A stretch of 48,774 nt of DNA. Source: a virus. Below are positions 9,155-15,925 of this stretch, piece by piece. Both the position numbers and the translations under genes were made by a program. A model generated the notes under the pieces. It saw nothing but the letters and a program-made list of their open reading frames with translations. It ran no database searches and had not been told where the DNA came from. The stretch spans positions 1-48,774 of IMG/VR virus record IMGVR_UViG_3300032087_003179. One strand, written 5' to 3'. Within the stretch, counting starts at the first letter, position 1. The number at the start of each line of letters is the position of its first letter.

Positions 9155-9208
9155 TCCCCTGCTACCTACCTCCTTTCCAATTTCTATTTGGTAGTGGGGG
9201 ATCTTTTA
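9155..9208 (+). promoter_or_regulatory. Leader hairpin with attenuator-like appearance
   Basis: Bases 9155-9166 can pair with 9190-9201 over 12 pairs (ten Watson-Crick, two G-U), loop 23 bases, followed by TCTTTTAAAA. It sits between the promoter at 9107 and the start codon at 9221 and looks like a terminator or stabilising leader stem. Confidence 0.5.
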
Positions 9209-9220
9209 AAATATTTAATT

Positions 9221-9502
9221 ATGGATGCATTTAAAGTGATTTGCGTAAACGACAGAAACAAACCAGAAGGTTTCTTTGGAACATGGGTTGAAAAAAACAA
9301 AATATATACCGTTATTGATTGTAAAAGACTTGCAAATCATGGCATGCAAATGGGCTACAAACTTGAAGAAGCTCCAATAAATGAGAATTGTAATTACAAG
9401 TTTTTCCTTTCAAACAGGTTCAGGCTAGCTGATGACTCTGATTTTGCACAAGAGGCTTTTGATAAGTTAATGGAGGAGGTAGCTGAGGTTTCCTATGTTT
9501 GA
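9221..9502 (+). CDS. Small unknown early protein, 93 aa
   Basis: I use the ATG giving MDAFKVICVNDRNKP; an upstream in-frame start would fall in the leader hairpin. The sequence has the pattern of small phage proteins with KIYTVIDCKRL and a C-terminal acidic helix (QEAFDKLMEEVAEV). Its last 8 bases overlap the start of the exonuclease gene, so the two are co-translated. Function unknown. Confidence 0.6.
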   Translation: MDAFKVICVNDRNKPEGFFGTWVEKNKIYTVIDCKRLANHGMQMGYKLEEAPINENCNYKFFLSNRFRLADDSDFAQEAFDKLMEEVAEVSYV

Positions 9503-10223
9503 TATCTTTATAGAATTAGACAAGTTTAGAGATATAGTTTTTTACGAGAATACGCATGAGTATTTTTTTGAAGATGAGCAATGTACTTCAGTTACCTCTG
9601 TTATAAATAGCTATAAAAAAGAATTTGAGGCCGAGAAGATGGCTTTCTTTTATGGTAAAAAACACAATATGTCTAAAGAAGATGTGCTTGAAATGTGGGA
9701 GCAGAAAAAGAATGAAGCAGCAGAAGCTGGAACACATGTACACAAGTATCTTGAAATGGCGATATCGTGCAAGCAGTATGAAGATGCATATATGATTCCT
9801 GAGGAGATGGTAAAGCCTTCTATTGAATTTATGTCTATGATAAAAGACAAGTTGATACCTGTTCGATCTGAATTGGTTGTTGGTCATAAGAAGAAGCTTG
9901 TTTGTGGTATGATAGATCAGTTGTTCTATAATAAGAAAGCCGATGAGCTTCAGATATGGGATTATAAAACAAATAAAAAGTTTAGAAAAAAGAGCGAATA
10001 CAAAAATAAAATGATTAATGGCTTAGGTCATTTAGAAGAATGTGAGATGAATACATACTCCTTGCAATTAGGTCTTTATAAAAAGATTATACAAGAAACT
10101 ACCAACATTAAGCTAGGAGATTCATATATTTGTTGGATAAATAGAGAAAAGGAGAGGCCACAAATGATCAAAACAAAGCCTTTGGAGGAAGAAGTCAATT
10201 TAATATGGAATAACTTGGACTGA
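9495..10223 (+). CDS. PD-(D/E)XK exonuclease (Cas4/RecB-like), 242 aa
   Basis: A predicted metal-dependent DNA exonuclease. The motifs of the family appear in order: GTHVHK near residue 79, Glu126, GMID at 138-141, DYKTN at 156-160 with the catalytic Asp-x-Lys, and QLGLY at 191-195, matching RecB/lambda-exonuclease-type active sites. With the Rad52-like annealing protein at 25422 and SSB at 31348 it would complete a phage recombination system, resecting ends for strand annealing. It lies in an island between terminase and portal. Family membership is clear; the pairing is inference. Confidence 0.85.
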   Translation: MFDIFIELDKFRDIVFYENTHEYFFEDEQCTSVTSVINSYKKEFEAEKMAFFYGKKHNMSKEDVLEMWEQKKNEAAEAGTHVHKYLEMAISCKQYEDAYMIPEEMVKPSIEFMSMIKDKLIPVRSELVVGHKKKLVCGMIDQLFYNKKADELQIWDYKTNKKFRKKSEYKNKMINGLGHLEECEMNTYSLQLGLYKKIIQETTNIKLGDSYICWINREKERPQMIKTKPLEEEVNLIWNNLD

Positions 10224-10573
10224 TGAGCACAACTTCTTCGTATTCTAAGAACAAATTAAAAGAAGTTATAAAAAACGGCACTCAACATTTCATCACCAAG
10301 TCATATATAAAGGCAGCATTCGATTACGATAGACACATCACAGAGTATCATTTGTATTGGGTAAATAAAAACAAAGGAGTCTTTGAAGATTGCAACAAAT
10401 ACCATTGCATGTCATTTAAAGAAATGAATAAAAGAGAGAAAAAACATTTCATGTCTATATTAGACGATTATCAAAAGTCTCTAGAAAATAAGCACGGCTG
10501 TATATGGGAAAACAAACATATAGGCTTTGATAAAAACAAGGTACTAACTAAACAACTAGAAATTACTTTATAA
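10223..10573 (+). CDS. Unknown protein, 116 aa
   Basis: Starts in a TGATG overlap with the stop of the exonuclease gene, so probably acts in the same unit. Basic, with many Lys, His and Tyr, no membrane segment and no motif I recognise. Its last 11 bases overlap the 3' end of the terminase gene on the other strand; no terminator separates the two converging transcripts. Confidence 0.55.
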   Translation: MSTTSSYSKNKLKEVIKNGTQHFITKSYIKAAFDYDRHITEYHLYWVNKNKGVFEDCNKYHCMSFKEMNKREKKHFMSILDDYQKSLENKHGCIWENKHIGFDKNKVLTKQLEITL

Positions 10574-12611
10574 TTTTTAAGAGCTTGCCTGTTTTAGCGT
10601 CTACTTTGGCGAGTCTCATCCTGTAGTTTGTCTCTTTTGACTGCACGTATCTTGTGACTACATTTGGCTTTGAATCATCCCCTTTTACATTCATGGGTTC
10701 ATATCGTGCATGTGCCTGAGCATTTATATATGCAAATGTCATAGCAAATATCGTATCATCATAATCATACCTAGTATCTGCTGCCTGATATCTAGTTTGC
10801 CTATGGCTTGTAGTGCTTTTTAAATCTTTTTCAACAAATGTCTTTAACTGCTCCCATAGCCACGGCACATCTATCTGTTCTCCGTAGCCATCAATCATCT
10901 CTTCTGTCTTTGCTATAATACGTGGAGCTGTGTTGGCCTTGTTTGAAAGCCCAAACCACTTACCTCCATATGTCTGAAAGTAATCTGGTAGCTGTGCATT
11001 TGCTGTAAACTTACTTTTAAATCCGTGTACCTCTTGGAAGTCTACATGCATATCTCCGATATTGTTTTCAACAAGTTCTTTTACCCCTCCCTTTTTTTGC
11101 TGATCGTAATATAGGCTTTGTAGCAGTACCTGCAGGTAGGTATATTTAAATTTCTTATCCCTATGGAACACTACAGAAGAAACTGTATTTGTAAGCGCAT
11201 CCCATATTGCACTACACATCATAGAGTGTCCTGTTTCTGAGTTTACGGGGTCAGTTCCTTGATACCACCTATTTTTCCATAGTTCGTCATGTGGTGGGTG
11301 GTGTACAATCATTGCTGTTGTGGATATATCTTCTCTACCTGATGTAGGTATCCATCTAGCTCCTGTAATCCTGTATTCTGTAATTAGGTCAGGTGTTGGC
11401 TGACTCATATCCATTATTGGATCAAAGAATCCGTATTCTATGGGTGAGTCTTTACCGTATATCTCGTTTAGTCTTCTATTACAAGTGTGTACTGGTATAA
11501 GTGTTCTTGACTTTCGAAGGAACATGTCATCGATGGTAATTGGATAATGTTGGTGGAACTGCACTTTGGCAATTTCTCCTTTTCTTGTTCCTTCAAGTGC
11601 CAAATAGGCTTTCCGCTCGTTGCTGATGTGGTTGTCGGTAACTCCTCTTCGTGCGTATGCGTTGAAAAATAGTGGTATAATTCCATAGTCATAGTTTTTT
11701 TCTTTCCATTGTTTGTTACACATTTTAAATTCTGATTCAAATACAGAACCACCCTTATCCATCTCTCCTCCTGTTCCCCAGGCTATAAACTGCTGCTGCA
11801 TGGTCATCTTCCCTGTATCTGGATTGTATTTAAATAAGGCAGGTCTACCTTCACGCATCATTTCACCAAATATCTCAAATAGACCAATCTCATCTATGAA
11901 TACAGCAGATGGTGAGCCACCGTTAATAGCATCTACCTGTGGGCTATCTACCTGGAATCGTGATGCCCCACCTTCATCTCTACCCTTTCTTCCTCCTTTT
12001 TTATCAAATGACATAATCTGATCGGTCCAGTTCTTGACTTCCTGAGCCATGTACTCTGGAACCTTTGTATATGTCCACTTAACTTTATCTCGGAATATCT
12101 CCACCCCCTTGTCCTTAGAGTGTGTGACAAATTTTATGAAATAAGATTTGTTAAAATTTACTCGTTTCATTCCTGCAAGGCACATTGTCGTTGTAAATCC
12201 AATTTGTCGCGCCTTTCCAATCATCATTGAATATCCACAGTCAAATAAATACAGTAAAACTTTCTGTGCTTCCCACGCTTGGTATCGCAACATACCATTT
12301 TCGGCCTTATCTTCCTTTATCCAACCGTATTTATTGCAGAAGTAAAGTGTATTGTCATTACACTTTTTTATTTCTTGCGCCAACCAATTGTATTGGTCTT
12401 CTTCGTTTTCAAAGTCTGTTATGAGGGTATTGTCTTCAAGCCACTGCATTGCTTGCTTGCAGTATAGCTCAAATGATTTGTATTTTGCTTTATTTTGCCA
12501 GCCTGAATTTATGCTGTCTATCCAATCTACGAATTCTTTTGGATATTCAAACTCTGGATGCGATGGATACCAGTCTTCAGTTCGAACACCTCTTACTCTT
12601 GTTTCTCCCAT
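10563..12611 (-). CDS. terL: Terminase large subunit, 682 aa
   Basis: The ATP-driven motor and nuclease that packages DNA through the portal. The ATPase domain shows a Walker A-like IGKARQIGFTT at residues 131-141 and a Walker B AVFIDE at 236-241 with catalytic Glu. The C-terminal nuclease of RNase H fold is marked by GTDPVNSETG near 452-461 (first metal-binding Asp) and DYDDTIFAMTFAY near 615-628. The full length is larger than many TerL proteins. No separate small subunit is recognised; one of the small basic genes upstream or the RepL-like gene could supply it. Confidence 0.95.
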   Translation of the reverse strand: MGETRVRGVRTEDWYPSHPEFEYPKEFVDWIDSINSGWQNKAKYKSFELYCKQAMQWLEDNTLITDFENEEDQYNWLAQEIKKCNDNTLYFCNKYGWIKEDKAENGMLRYQAWEAQKVLLYLFDCGYSMMIGKARQIGFTTTMCLAGMKRVNFNKSYFIKFVTHSKDKGVEIFRDKVKWTYTKVPEYMAQEVKNWTDQIMSFDKKGGRKGRDEGGASRFQVDSPQVDAINGGSPSAVFIDEIGLFEIFGEMMREGRPALFKYNPDTGKMTMQQQFIAWGTGGEMDKGGSVFESEFKMCNKQWKEKNYDYGIIPLFFNAYARRGVTDNHISNERKAYLALEGTRKGEIAKVQFHQHYPITIDDMFLRKSRTLIPVHTCNRRLNEIYGKDSPIEYGFFDPIMDMSQPTPDLITEYRITGARWIPTSGREDISTTAMIVHHPPHDELWKNRWYQGTDPVNSETGHSMMCSAIWDALTNTVSSVVFHRDKKFKYTYLQVLLQSLYYDQQKKGGVKELVENNIGDMHVDFQEVHGFKSKFTANAQLPDYFQTYGGKWFGLSNKANTAPRIIAKTEEMIDGYGEQIDVPWLWEQLKTFVEKDLKSTTSHRQTRYQAADTRYDYDDTIFAMTFAYINAQAHARYEPMNVKGDDSKPNVVTRYVQSKETNYRMRLAKVDAKTGKLLKIIK

Positions 12612-12624
12612 AAATTATATAATA

Positions 12625-12647
12625 AGGGCTACCTTACTGATAGCCCT
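12625..12647 (-). terminator. Hairpin between a 50-aa gene and the terminase
   Basis: A perfect 7-bp stem (AGGGCTA with TAGCCCT), 9-base loop, followed on the minus strand by TTATTATATAATTT. It overlaps the stop codon of the 50-residue gene and lies 14 bases before the terminase start, so it is either a weak terminator lowering terminase expression or a leader structure. Confidence 0.5.
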
Positions 12648-12798
12648 ATCCTTTGTGCGAATCACCTTTCATTAAGCTCCCATCGGGCATCCTATGATAC
12701 CCTTTTGGAACTTTTTTCTTTTTTATAGCTTTAGCTTTATCGCCAACTCTTTTAAGAAGCTTTGGATCTACGCCTGATTTTTTATCTAGGTAGGCCAT
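12646..12798 (-). CDS. Small basic protein with a GYHRMPDGSLM motif, 50 aa
   Basis: Reads from an ATG that overlaps the stop of the upstream gene (TAATG) to a TAG inside the hairpin before terL. The C-terminal half, KVPKGYHRMPDGSLMKGD, is a pattern I have seen in small proteins of many tailed phages, which supports a real gene. The N-terminal half is lysine-rich. No function is known to me; the location in the packaging block suggests a virion or DNA-binding role. Confidence 0.6.
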   Translation of the reverse strand: MAYLDKKSGVDPKLLKRVGDKAKAIKKKKVPKGYHRMPDGSLMKGDSHKG

Positions 12799-12983
12799 TA
12801 CCTAATTGGCATCTTCTTTGCATACCTCGCCTTTGCACTCTTCACTGAATCAATTATATTATCTGGTGCAAACTTACCTTTTTCTTTTCCGCCTTTTTTA
12901 CCTTTTTTACCTTTATCCCCTTTATCCATACCGTCTTTCATTTCTTTAAGTTTTTTGATCTTCATCATCATTTTGCTTTTCAT
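12798..12983 (-). CDS. Lysine-rich small protein, 61 aa
   Basis: Composed largely of Lys, Gly and Met (for example KGDKGKKGKKGGKEKGK) with a short helical C-terminus (IIDSVKSAKARYAKK). Probably a nucleic-acid-binding protein; it may be packaged with the DNA. It lies in a run of five small basic genes, all on the minus strand with little or no space between them. Confidence 0.55.
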   Translation of the reverse strand: MKSKMMMKIKKLKEMKDGMDKGDKGKKGKKGGKEKGKFAPDNIIDSVKSAKARYAKKMPIR

Positions 12984-12985
12984 AA

Positions 12986-13234
12986 CTATTTATTTTTTAT
13001 TTTATTCATTTTTTCTGAAGCTTTTTTTGCAGCTTTTCCTAATGCAATTCCTCCTATATATCCTTGAGTCGCTACTTTTCCTGCAGCTTTTCCTGCAGCT
13101 TTTCCTATGTAAAGAGGAGTTCCATCTTTATTTATAGGTCCAACTCTGTACTGAGTTTTTACTGGAGCAATTTTTCCTTCACCAGTTTTTAACTTTTTTG
13201 CTAAAGCTTTTTTTAACTTTTTAGGCTTGTCCAT
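12986..13234 (-). CDS. Basic Gly/Ala-repeat protein, 82 aa
   Basis: A lysine-rich N-terminus precedes a repeated GKAAGKAAGK segment (about residues 44-55) and GYIGGIALGKAAKKA, giving an amphipathic, possibly membrane-active helix. The protein ends in a basic tail. Such proteins are frequent in virion gene blocks but the role is unknown. It may contact DNA or the inner membrane. Confidence 0.55.
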   Translation of the reverse strand: MDKPKKLKKALAKKLKTGEGKIAPVKTQYRVGPINKDGTPLYIGKAAGKAAGKVATQGYIGGIALGKAAKKASEKMNKIKNK

Positions 13235-13251
13235 AACTATTTATTTATTTA

Positions 13252-13566
13252 TTATATTATACCTTTTTTTATTTTTCTTAATTGATTTTTGTAATACCAT
13301 TTTGTATACCTAGGATTTTTTCCATCTATGTATGTTGGCTGTGAAGCCCTTTTATATAAGATTTGTTGTTCCTCTTCTGAAATTGGGCCATCATAATCGA
13401 AAGCTGCTTTCTTTTTTAAATCAGGGGGTAATGGTTTTTTATCAGGGTTTACTATAAGCCGACCCATTCTCTTTTTATTTTTTAGATCTTCAATCTTTTT
13501 GCGCTTTTCTTTATTGCGAGCCAACTTAGCCTTAATCTTTTTAATTATGTTATCCCTGTTTTCCAT
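13252..13566 (-). CDS. Basic unknown protein, 104 aa
   Basis: Strongly basic N-terminal 45 residues, predicted helical (IIKKIKAKLARNKEKRKK), followed by a region with AFDYDGPISEEEQQILYKRA and a basic aromatic end. Hydrophilic throughout. It is the second of five small basic genes between the RepL-like gene and terL. I do not recognise the family. Confidence 0.55.
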   Translation of the reverse strand: MENRDNIIKKIKAKLARNKEKRKKIEDLKNKKRMGRLIVNPDKKPLPPDLKKKAAFDYDGPISEEEQQILYKRASQPTYIDGKNPRYTKWYYKNQLRKIKKGII

Positions 13567-13570
13567 AGGA

Positions 13571-13747
13571 TTAAAGTCTGTAATTCTTGTCCTTTGTATT
13601 TTGGTACATTACTTCAAACTTTCCAGTACACTTAGTCATTTCATCTTTAAGTGTATTTGGCGCAGGCTTATTACCTTCTACTCGTGCCTTATCGACATAG
13701 CTGCCATTTTTCTTTGGGTTAGATGCCCAGTACTTGTCTTGTTTCAT
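13571..13747 (-). CDS. Small basic protein, 58 aa
   Basis: An ATG-to-TAA frame fills the gap between the RepL-like gene and the 104-residue gene. The product starts MKQDKYWASNPKKNGSY and ends YQNTKDKNYRL; basic, no membrane segment. Tight packing on both sides (4 and 20 bases) and composition like the neighbours support it. Function unknown. Confidence 0.5.
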   Translation of the reverse strand: MKQDKYWASNPKKNGSYVDKARVEGNKPAPNTLKDEMTKCTGKFEVMYQNTKDKNYRL

Positions 13748-13767
13748 AGAGACAAATATACAAATAA

Positions 13768-14337
13768 TTATATATCTAAATTTGGCTCATACAATTCCTC
13801 AAGGTCCTCATTCCTCCTTGGCAGCCTATCAAAACTCTTTGTACAATAAAACATTTTCTTGATCGTTCCCTTATAAAAGAAAGATGGATTCACCATATAT
13901 ATCCTCCTGTTCTTCTCCATCTCAAAACGAATAACATCATTGGCGCACAACTCCGATATGCTCGAAATCACATATCTCATGTTCATGCCAGTGGCCTGCT
14001 GCAGATCCCTAAGGCTATAATTCCGTAACACATTCCCATAGTTCATACATTTCACCATTAGCCTAAGTATCTTATTACTAGAGGGTTTGATGTCATTAAG
14101 TAAATCTATAGTTTCATTAAAAGATATCATGTACCTCATTTTCCGCCTCTTAAGTAAATTGTCAATTAAGACAGTTACCTCAGCATCATATGGCTCCGCA
14201 ATAGGAACCAGCTCCCCACTGTAATCCTTGTAATACAACTCTAAGTTTTTTTGATTGTGAGCAATAACCCTATCTGCCTCCAGCAGTATCAAATCATATA
14301 CAATGTTATTTACTCTTTTTTTTATCAGATCGCTCAT
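13768..14337 (-). CDS. RepL-like winged-helix protein, 189 aa
   Basis: A helical N-terminus precedes a predicted winged helix at about residues 105-165: NYSLRDLQQATGMNMRYVIS forms the helix-turn-helix and RIYMVNPSFFYKGT the wing. The NP-x(5)-KG ending of the wing is characteristic of RepL-type plasmid initiators. It starts inside the HNH gene with a 32-base overlap, so it is read as part of the packaging operon and not with the replication genes. It could be a terminase-associated DNA-recognition protein, a late regulator, or an initiator acting on the neighbouring gene-free region. Confidence 0.6.
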   Translation of the reverse strand: MSDLIKKRVNNIVYDLILLEADRVIAHNQKNLELYYKDYSGELVPIAEPYDAEVTVLIDNLLKRRKMRYMISFNETIDLLNDIKPSSNKILRLMVKCMNYGNVLRNYSLRDLQQATGMNMRYVISSISELCANDVIRFEMEKNRRIYMVNPSFFYKGTIKKMFYCTKSFDRLPRRNEDLEELYEPNLDI

Positions 14338-14623
14338 TGATTAAATTTTGCACGTTTAACTTTATTTTTTTTAATTGCGCCAGATTCTCCTTGTGGCGAG
14401 CGTGCTCATAAAATATCAATCCATTCAATGCTTTAGAAAATTCCCATAAACTTAAATCACCCTTCATCTTATTACAGTCCCCACAAGACGGAACCTTGTT
14501 CTTATTACTCAACTTACCACCCCTGCTCTTAGGATATAAATGATCTATAGTTCTAGAGTATTCATCTAAAGTCTTTTTGCAATAAGCACACACATTTAAA
14601 TCAACACCACTCTTTGTAATCAT
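14306..14623 (-). CDS. HNH endonuclease, 105 aa
   Basis: A small nuclease with a zinc-stabilised HNH fold: Cys12-x2-Cys15, the catalytic pair Asp27-His28 in RTIDHLYPKSRGG, and Cys47-x2-Cys50 followed by Asn51 in CGDCNKMKG. Many phages encode such an enzyme close to the terminase, where it assists DNA cleavage during packaging; here a RepL-like gene and small basic genes lie in between. A basic C-terminal tail follows the domain. A homing role is the alternative. Confidence 0.85.
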   Translation of the reverse strand: MITKSGVDLNVCAYCKKTLDEYSRTIDHLYPKSRGGKLSNKNKVPSCGDCNKMKGDLSLWEFSKALNGLIFYEHARHKENLAQLKKIKLNVQNLINERSDKKKSK

Positions 14624-14630
14624 AGCTAAG

Positions 14631-14638
14631 CAAAGATA
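14631..14638 (-). promoter_or_regulatory. Candidate promoter -7 box before the HNH gene
   Basis: TATCTTTG on the minus strand matches TAnnTTTG. Transcription would begin only a few bases before the HNH start codon, giving a nearly leaderless message. No -33 box is visible, so it is a weak call. Confidence 0.35.
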
Positions 14639-14951
14639 TATATTATTTTTCTGCTACCACTAATGTAATACAAAAAGTTACCACAAACGTAAACAAGAAA
14701 CCTAGGCCCAGTAAGGCTTTCAGAGAAAAATCCTTTATACTGTTTATCTCTAAAGATGCTCATAAAATATCATTGATGCCTTGAAACATTATAAATCTTT
14801 GAATGTAATGATAAGATTTGTTGTGTCCGAAAGGATCGGCATGTCCTTATATCCCCATGTCAGAACCCTAACTAGTACTACTATCCCTATACCTTATTTA
14901 AACCATTACTTTAAGTAACTCTAGTTAAGTATTGGTGTTCCAGAAAAAAAC

Positions 14952-14999
14952 CATCTCTATTTTTGTGGGTCTCTATTTTTCATCTCTATTTTTGTGGGT
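14952..14999 (+). repeat. Two 19-base direct repeats with a partial third copy
   Basis: CATCTCTATTTTTGTGGGT occurs at 14952-14970 and 14981-14999, with the core CTCTATTTTT repeated between them (14971-14980). The three cores are 16 and 13 bases apart. Likely protein-binding sites. Confidence 0.75.
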
Positions 15000-15313
15000 A
15001 ATATACATATACATACGTCCCGTGCGCGTGTAGGGGAAAACGCAAAGTCAATTTCAGTCATGTCTAGTCTATCTAACTATCTTTATTTCAGCCGTTTACA
15101 TTGGTTACTTAAACCTTTACTTCATGTATAAACTGCCCTTATACACTATCATGTACTAATATAGCTTACTGAAAATCAGTTAGTTAAACTATTTCATAGG
15201 AAAATTTACTTTAAATAGATCTATCTAACTTGTTTAAATCCAAGATAATAGCATTATTTACTTAAAGCTTTACTTTAGCTGGAATATGATAAACTATTGA
15301 CTCTTAATACGTT

Positions 15314-15321
15314 TATATTTG
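15314..15321 (+). promoter_or_regulatory. Possible upstream promoter -7 box
   Basis: A second TATATTTG, 213 bases before the stronger promoter at 15502. The nearest TTG is only 14 bases upstream, too close for a standard -33 box. Confidence 0.3.
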
Positions 15322-15501
15322 TTACTTAGGAAAATATACAAAGCTTTTTTAATCCCATTTTTTGGTCATTTGTGCCAACTTTTATTCCGTTTTTTTGGTG
15401 CTTTTTTCGTTATTTTTGGGCAATTTCCAGAATTTTATCAATTTTTTTTCGTGTTATAAATCATTGATTATCAGTGAGTTATACATTATTTTAAAATTTT
15501 A

Positions 15502-15534
15502 TTTGCATTATTCAAAAAAGTTTTACTATATTTG
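15502..15534 (+). promoter_or_regulatory. Complete Bacteroidota-type promoter
   Basis: TTTG (15502-15505), a 21-base spacer and TATATTTG (15527-15534) match both promoter boxes of Bacteroidota. The spacer end AAAAAAGTTTTA is shared with the promoter at 9107. It drives the two genes at 15609 and 15926. Confidence 0.75.
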
Positions 15535-15545
15535 TTGCAATTCTT

Positions 15546-15590
15546 GTTCGTTCCTATACTATATAAAGGTTAAAGTATAAAGGGGCGAAC
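15546..15590 (+). promoter_or_regulatory. 5'-proximal leader hairpin of the two-gene unit
   Basis: Bases 15546-15554 pair with 15582-15590 (nine pairs, two of them G-U) and, inside, 15555-15560 with 15574-15579 (six pairs), leaving a two-base bulge and a 13-base loop. It begins about five bases after the predicted transcription start, as in stems that protect messages from 5' decay. Confidence 0.6.
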
Positions 15591-15608
15591 TATATATAAA
15601 AATTAGAT

Positions 15609-15899
15609 ATGAGAAAACGCACACGAAACACGATTCAAAACGTTACAATTGTAACACGTAACGAAGACGGCAATTTAAAACAAGTTCATGAGAACGGATT
15701 TACAACGATTCATAAAGGGGGTTTAGTTCAAAAGACTTCTTTAAATATGGATTTGAAATGTAAAACTAACAAAGCCAATAAAGAAATTAGAACGCGTTTA
15801 AATATCGAGAATCAAATTAACGGAATTTCAAAACGTGTTGAAATTTCAAAAATGACTAATAAACAAAGACGCAAATATTATGCGCAATTAAATAAGTAA
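15609..15899 (+). CDS. Basic unknown protein, first gene of a foreign-looking unit, 96 aa
   Basis: Rich in Arg, Lys, Asn and Thr, hydrophilic, with a C-terminal helical end (MTNKQRRKYYAQLNK); likely binds nucleic acid. Six of nine Arg codons are CGN, and Ile codons are nearly all ATT, while the surrounding phage genes favour AGA and ATA. It is led by a complete promoter and hairpin leader. Such a gene could be a recent acquisition or a highly expressed early protein adapted to host tRNAs. No known family is recognised. Confidence 0.65.
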   Translation: MRKRTRNTIQNVTIVTRNEDGNLKQVHENGFTTIHKGGLVQKTSLNMDLKCKTNKANKEIRTRLNIENQINGISKRVEISKMTNKQRRKYYAQLNK

Positions 15900-15925
15900 T
15901 AATTAATAATTTAAATTTAAAAATC

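Larger units (their letters stand above)
14906..15329 (+). repeat. Iteron-like TTACTT(T)A words, seven copies
   Basis: TTACTTTAA at 14906 and 15206, TTACTTAAA at 15105 and 15258, TTTACTT at 15116, TTACTTTAG at 15270 and TTACTTAG at 15322. All are on the plus strand; only one clear reverse copy (AAGTAA at 14913) was found. Spacing is irregular, and AT-rich DNA will give some copies by chance. Confidence 0.4.
14646..15501 (+). other. Gene-free AT-rich control region, candidate origin
   Basis: About 850 bases without a convincing gene, between the divergent packaging operon and the plus-strand early genes. It contains seven TTACTT(T)A words in one orientation, a pair of 19-base direct repeats, a GC-rich island around 15017-15042, and a strongly T-rich tract at 15340-15460. 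The combination is like a replication origin or a major control region. The RepL-like protein encoded next door and the DnaA domain IV-like protein at 27410 are possible partners. This is inference from layout. Confidence 0.45.

Noticed and set aside
14643-14762. Minus-strand frame encoding a hydrophobic helix (KALLGLGFLFTFVVTFCITL)
   Set aside because: The hydrophobic frame contains no ATG, GTG or TTG start. The overlapping ATG frame is different and unconvincing. It could be a remnant of a small membrane protein gene.
15362-15580. Plus-strand frame of 72 codons in the control region
   Set aside because: Composed of Phe, Tyr, Ile and Leu from a T-rich tract and running across the promoter at 15502; typical of chance AT-rich frames.
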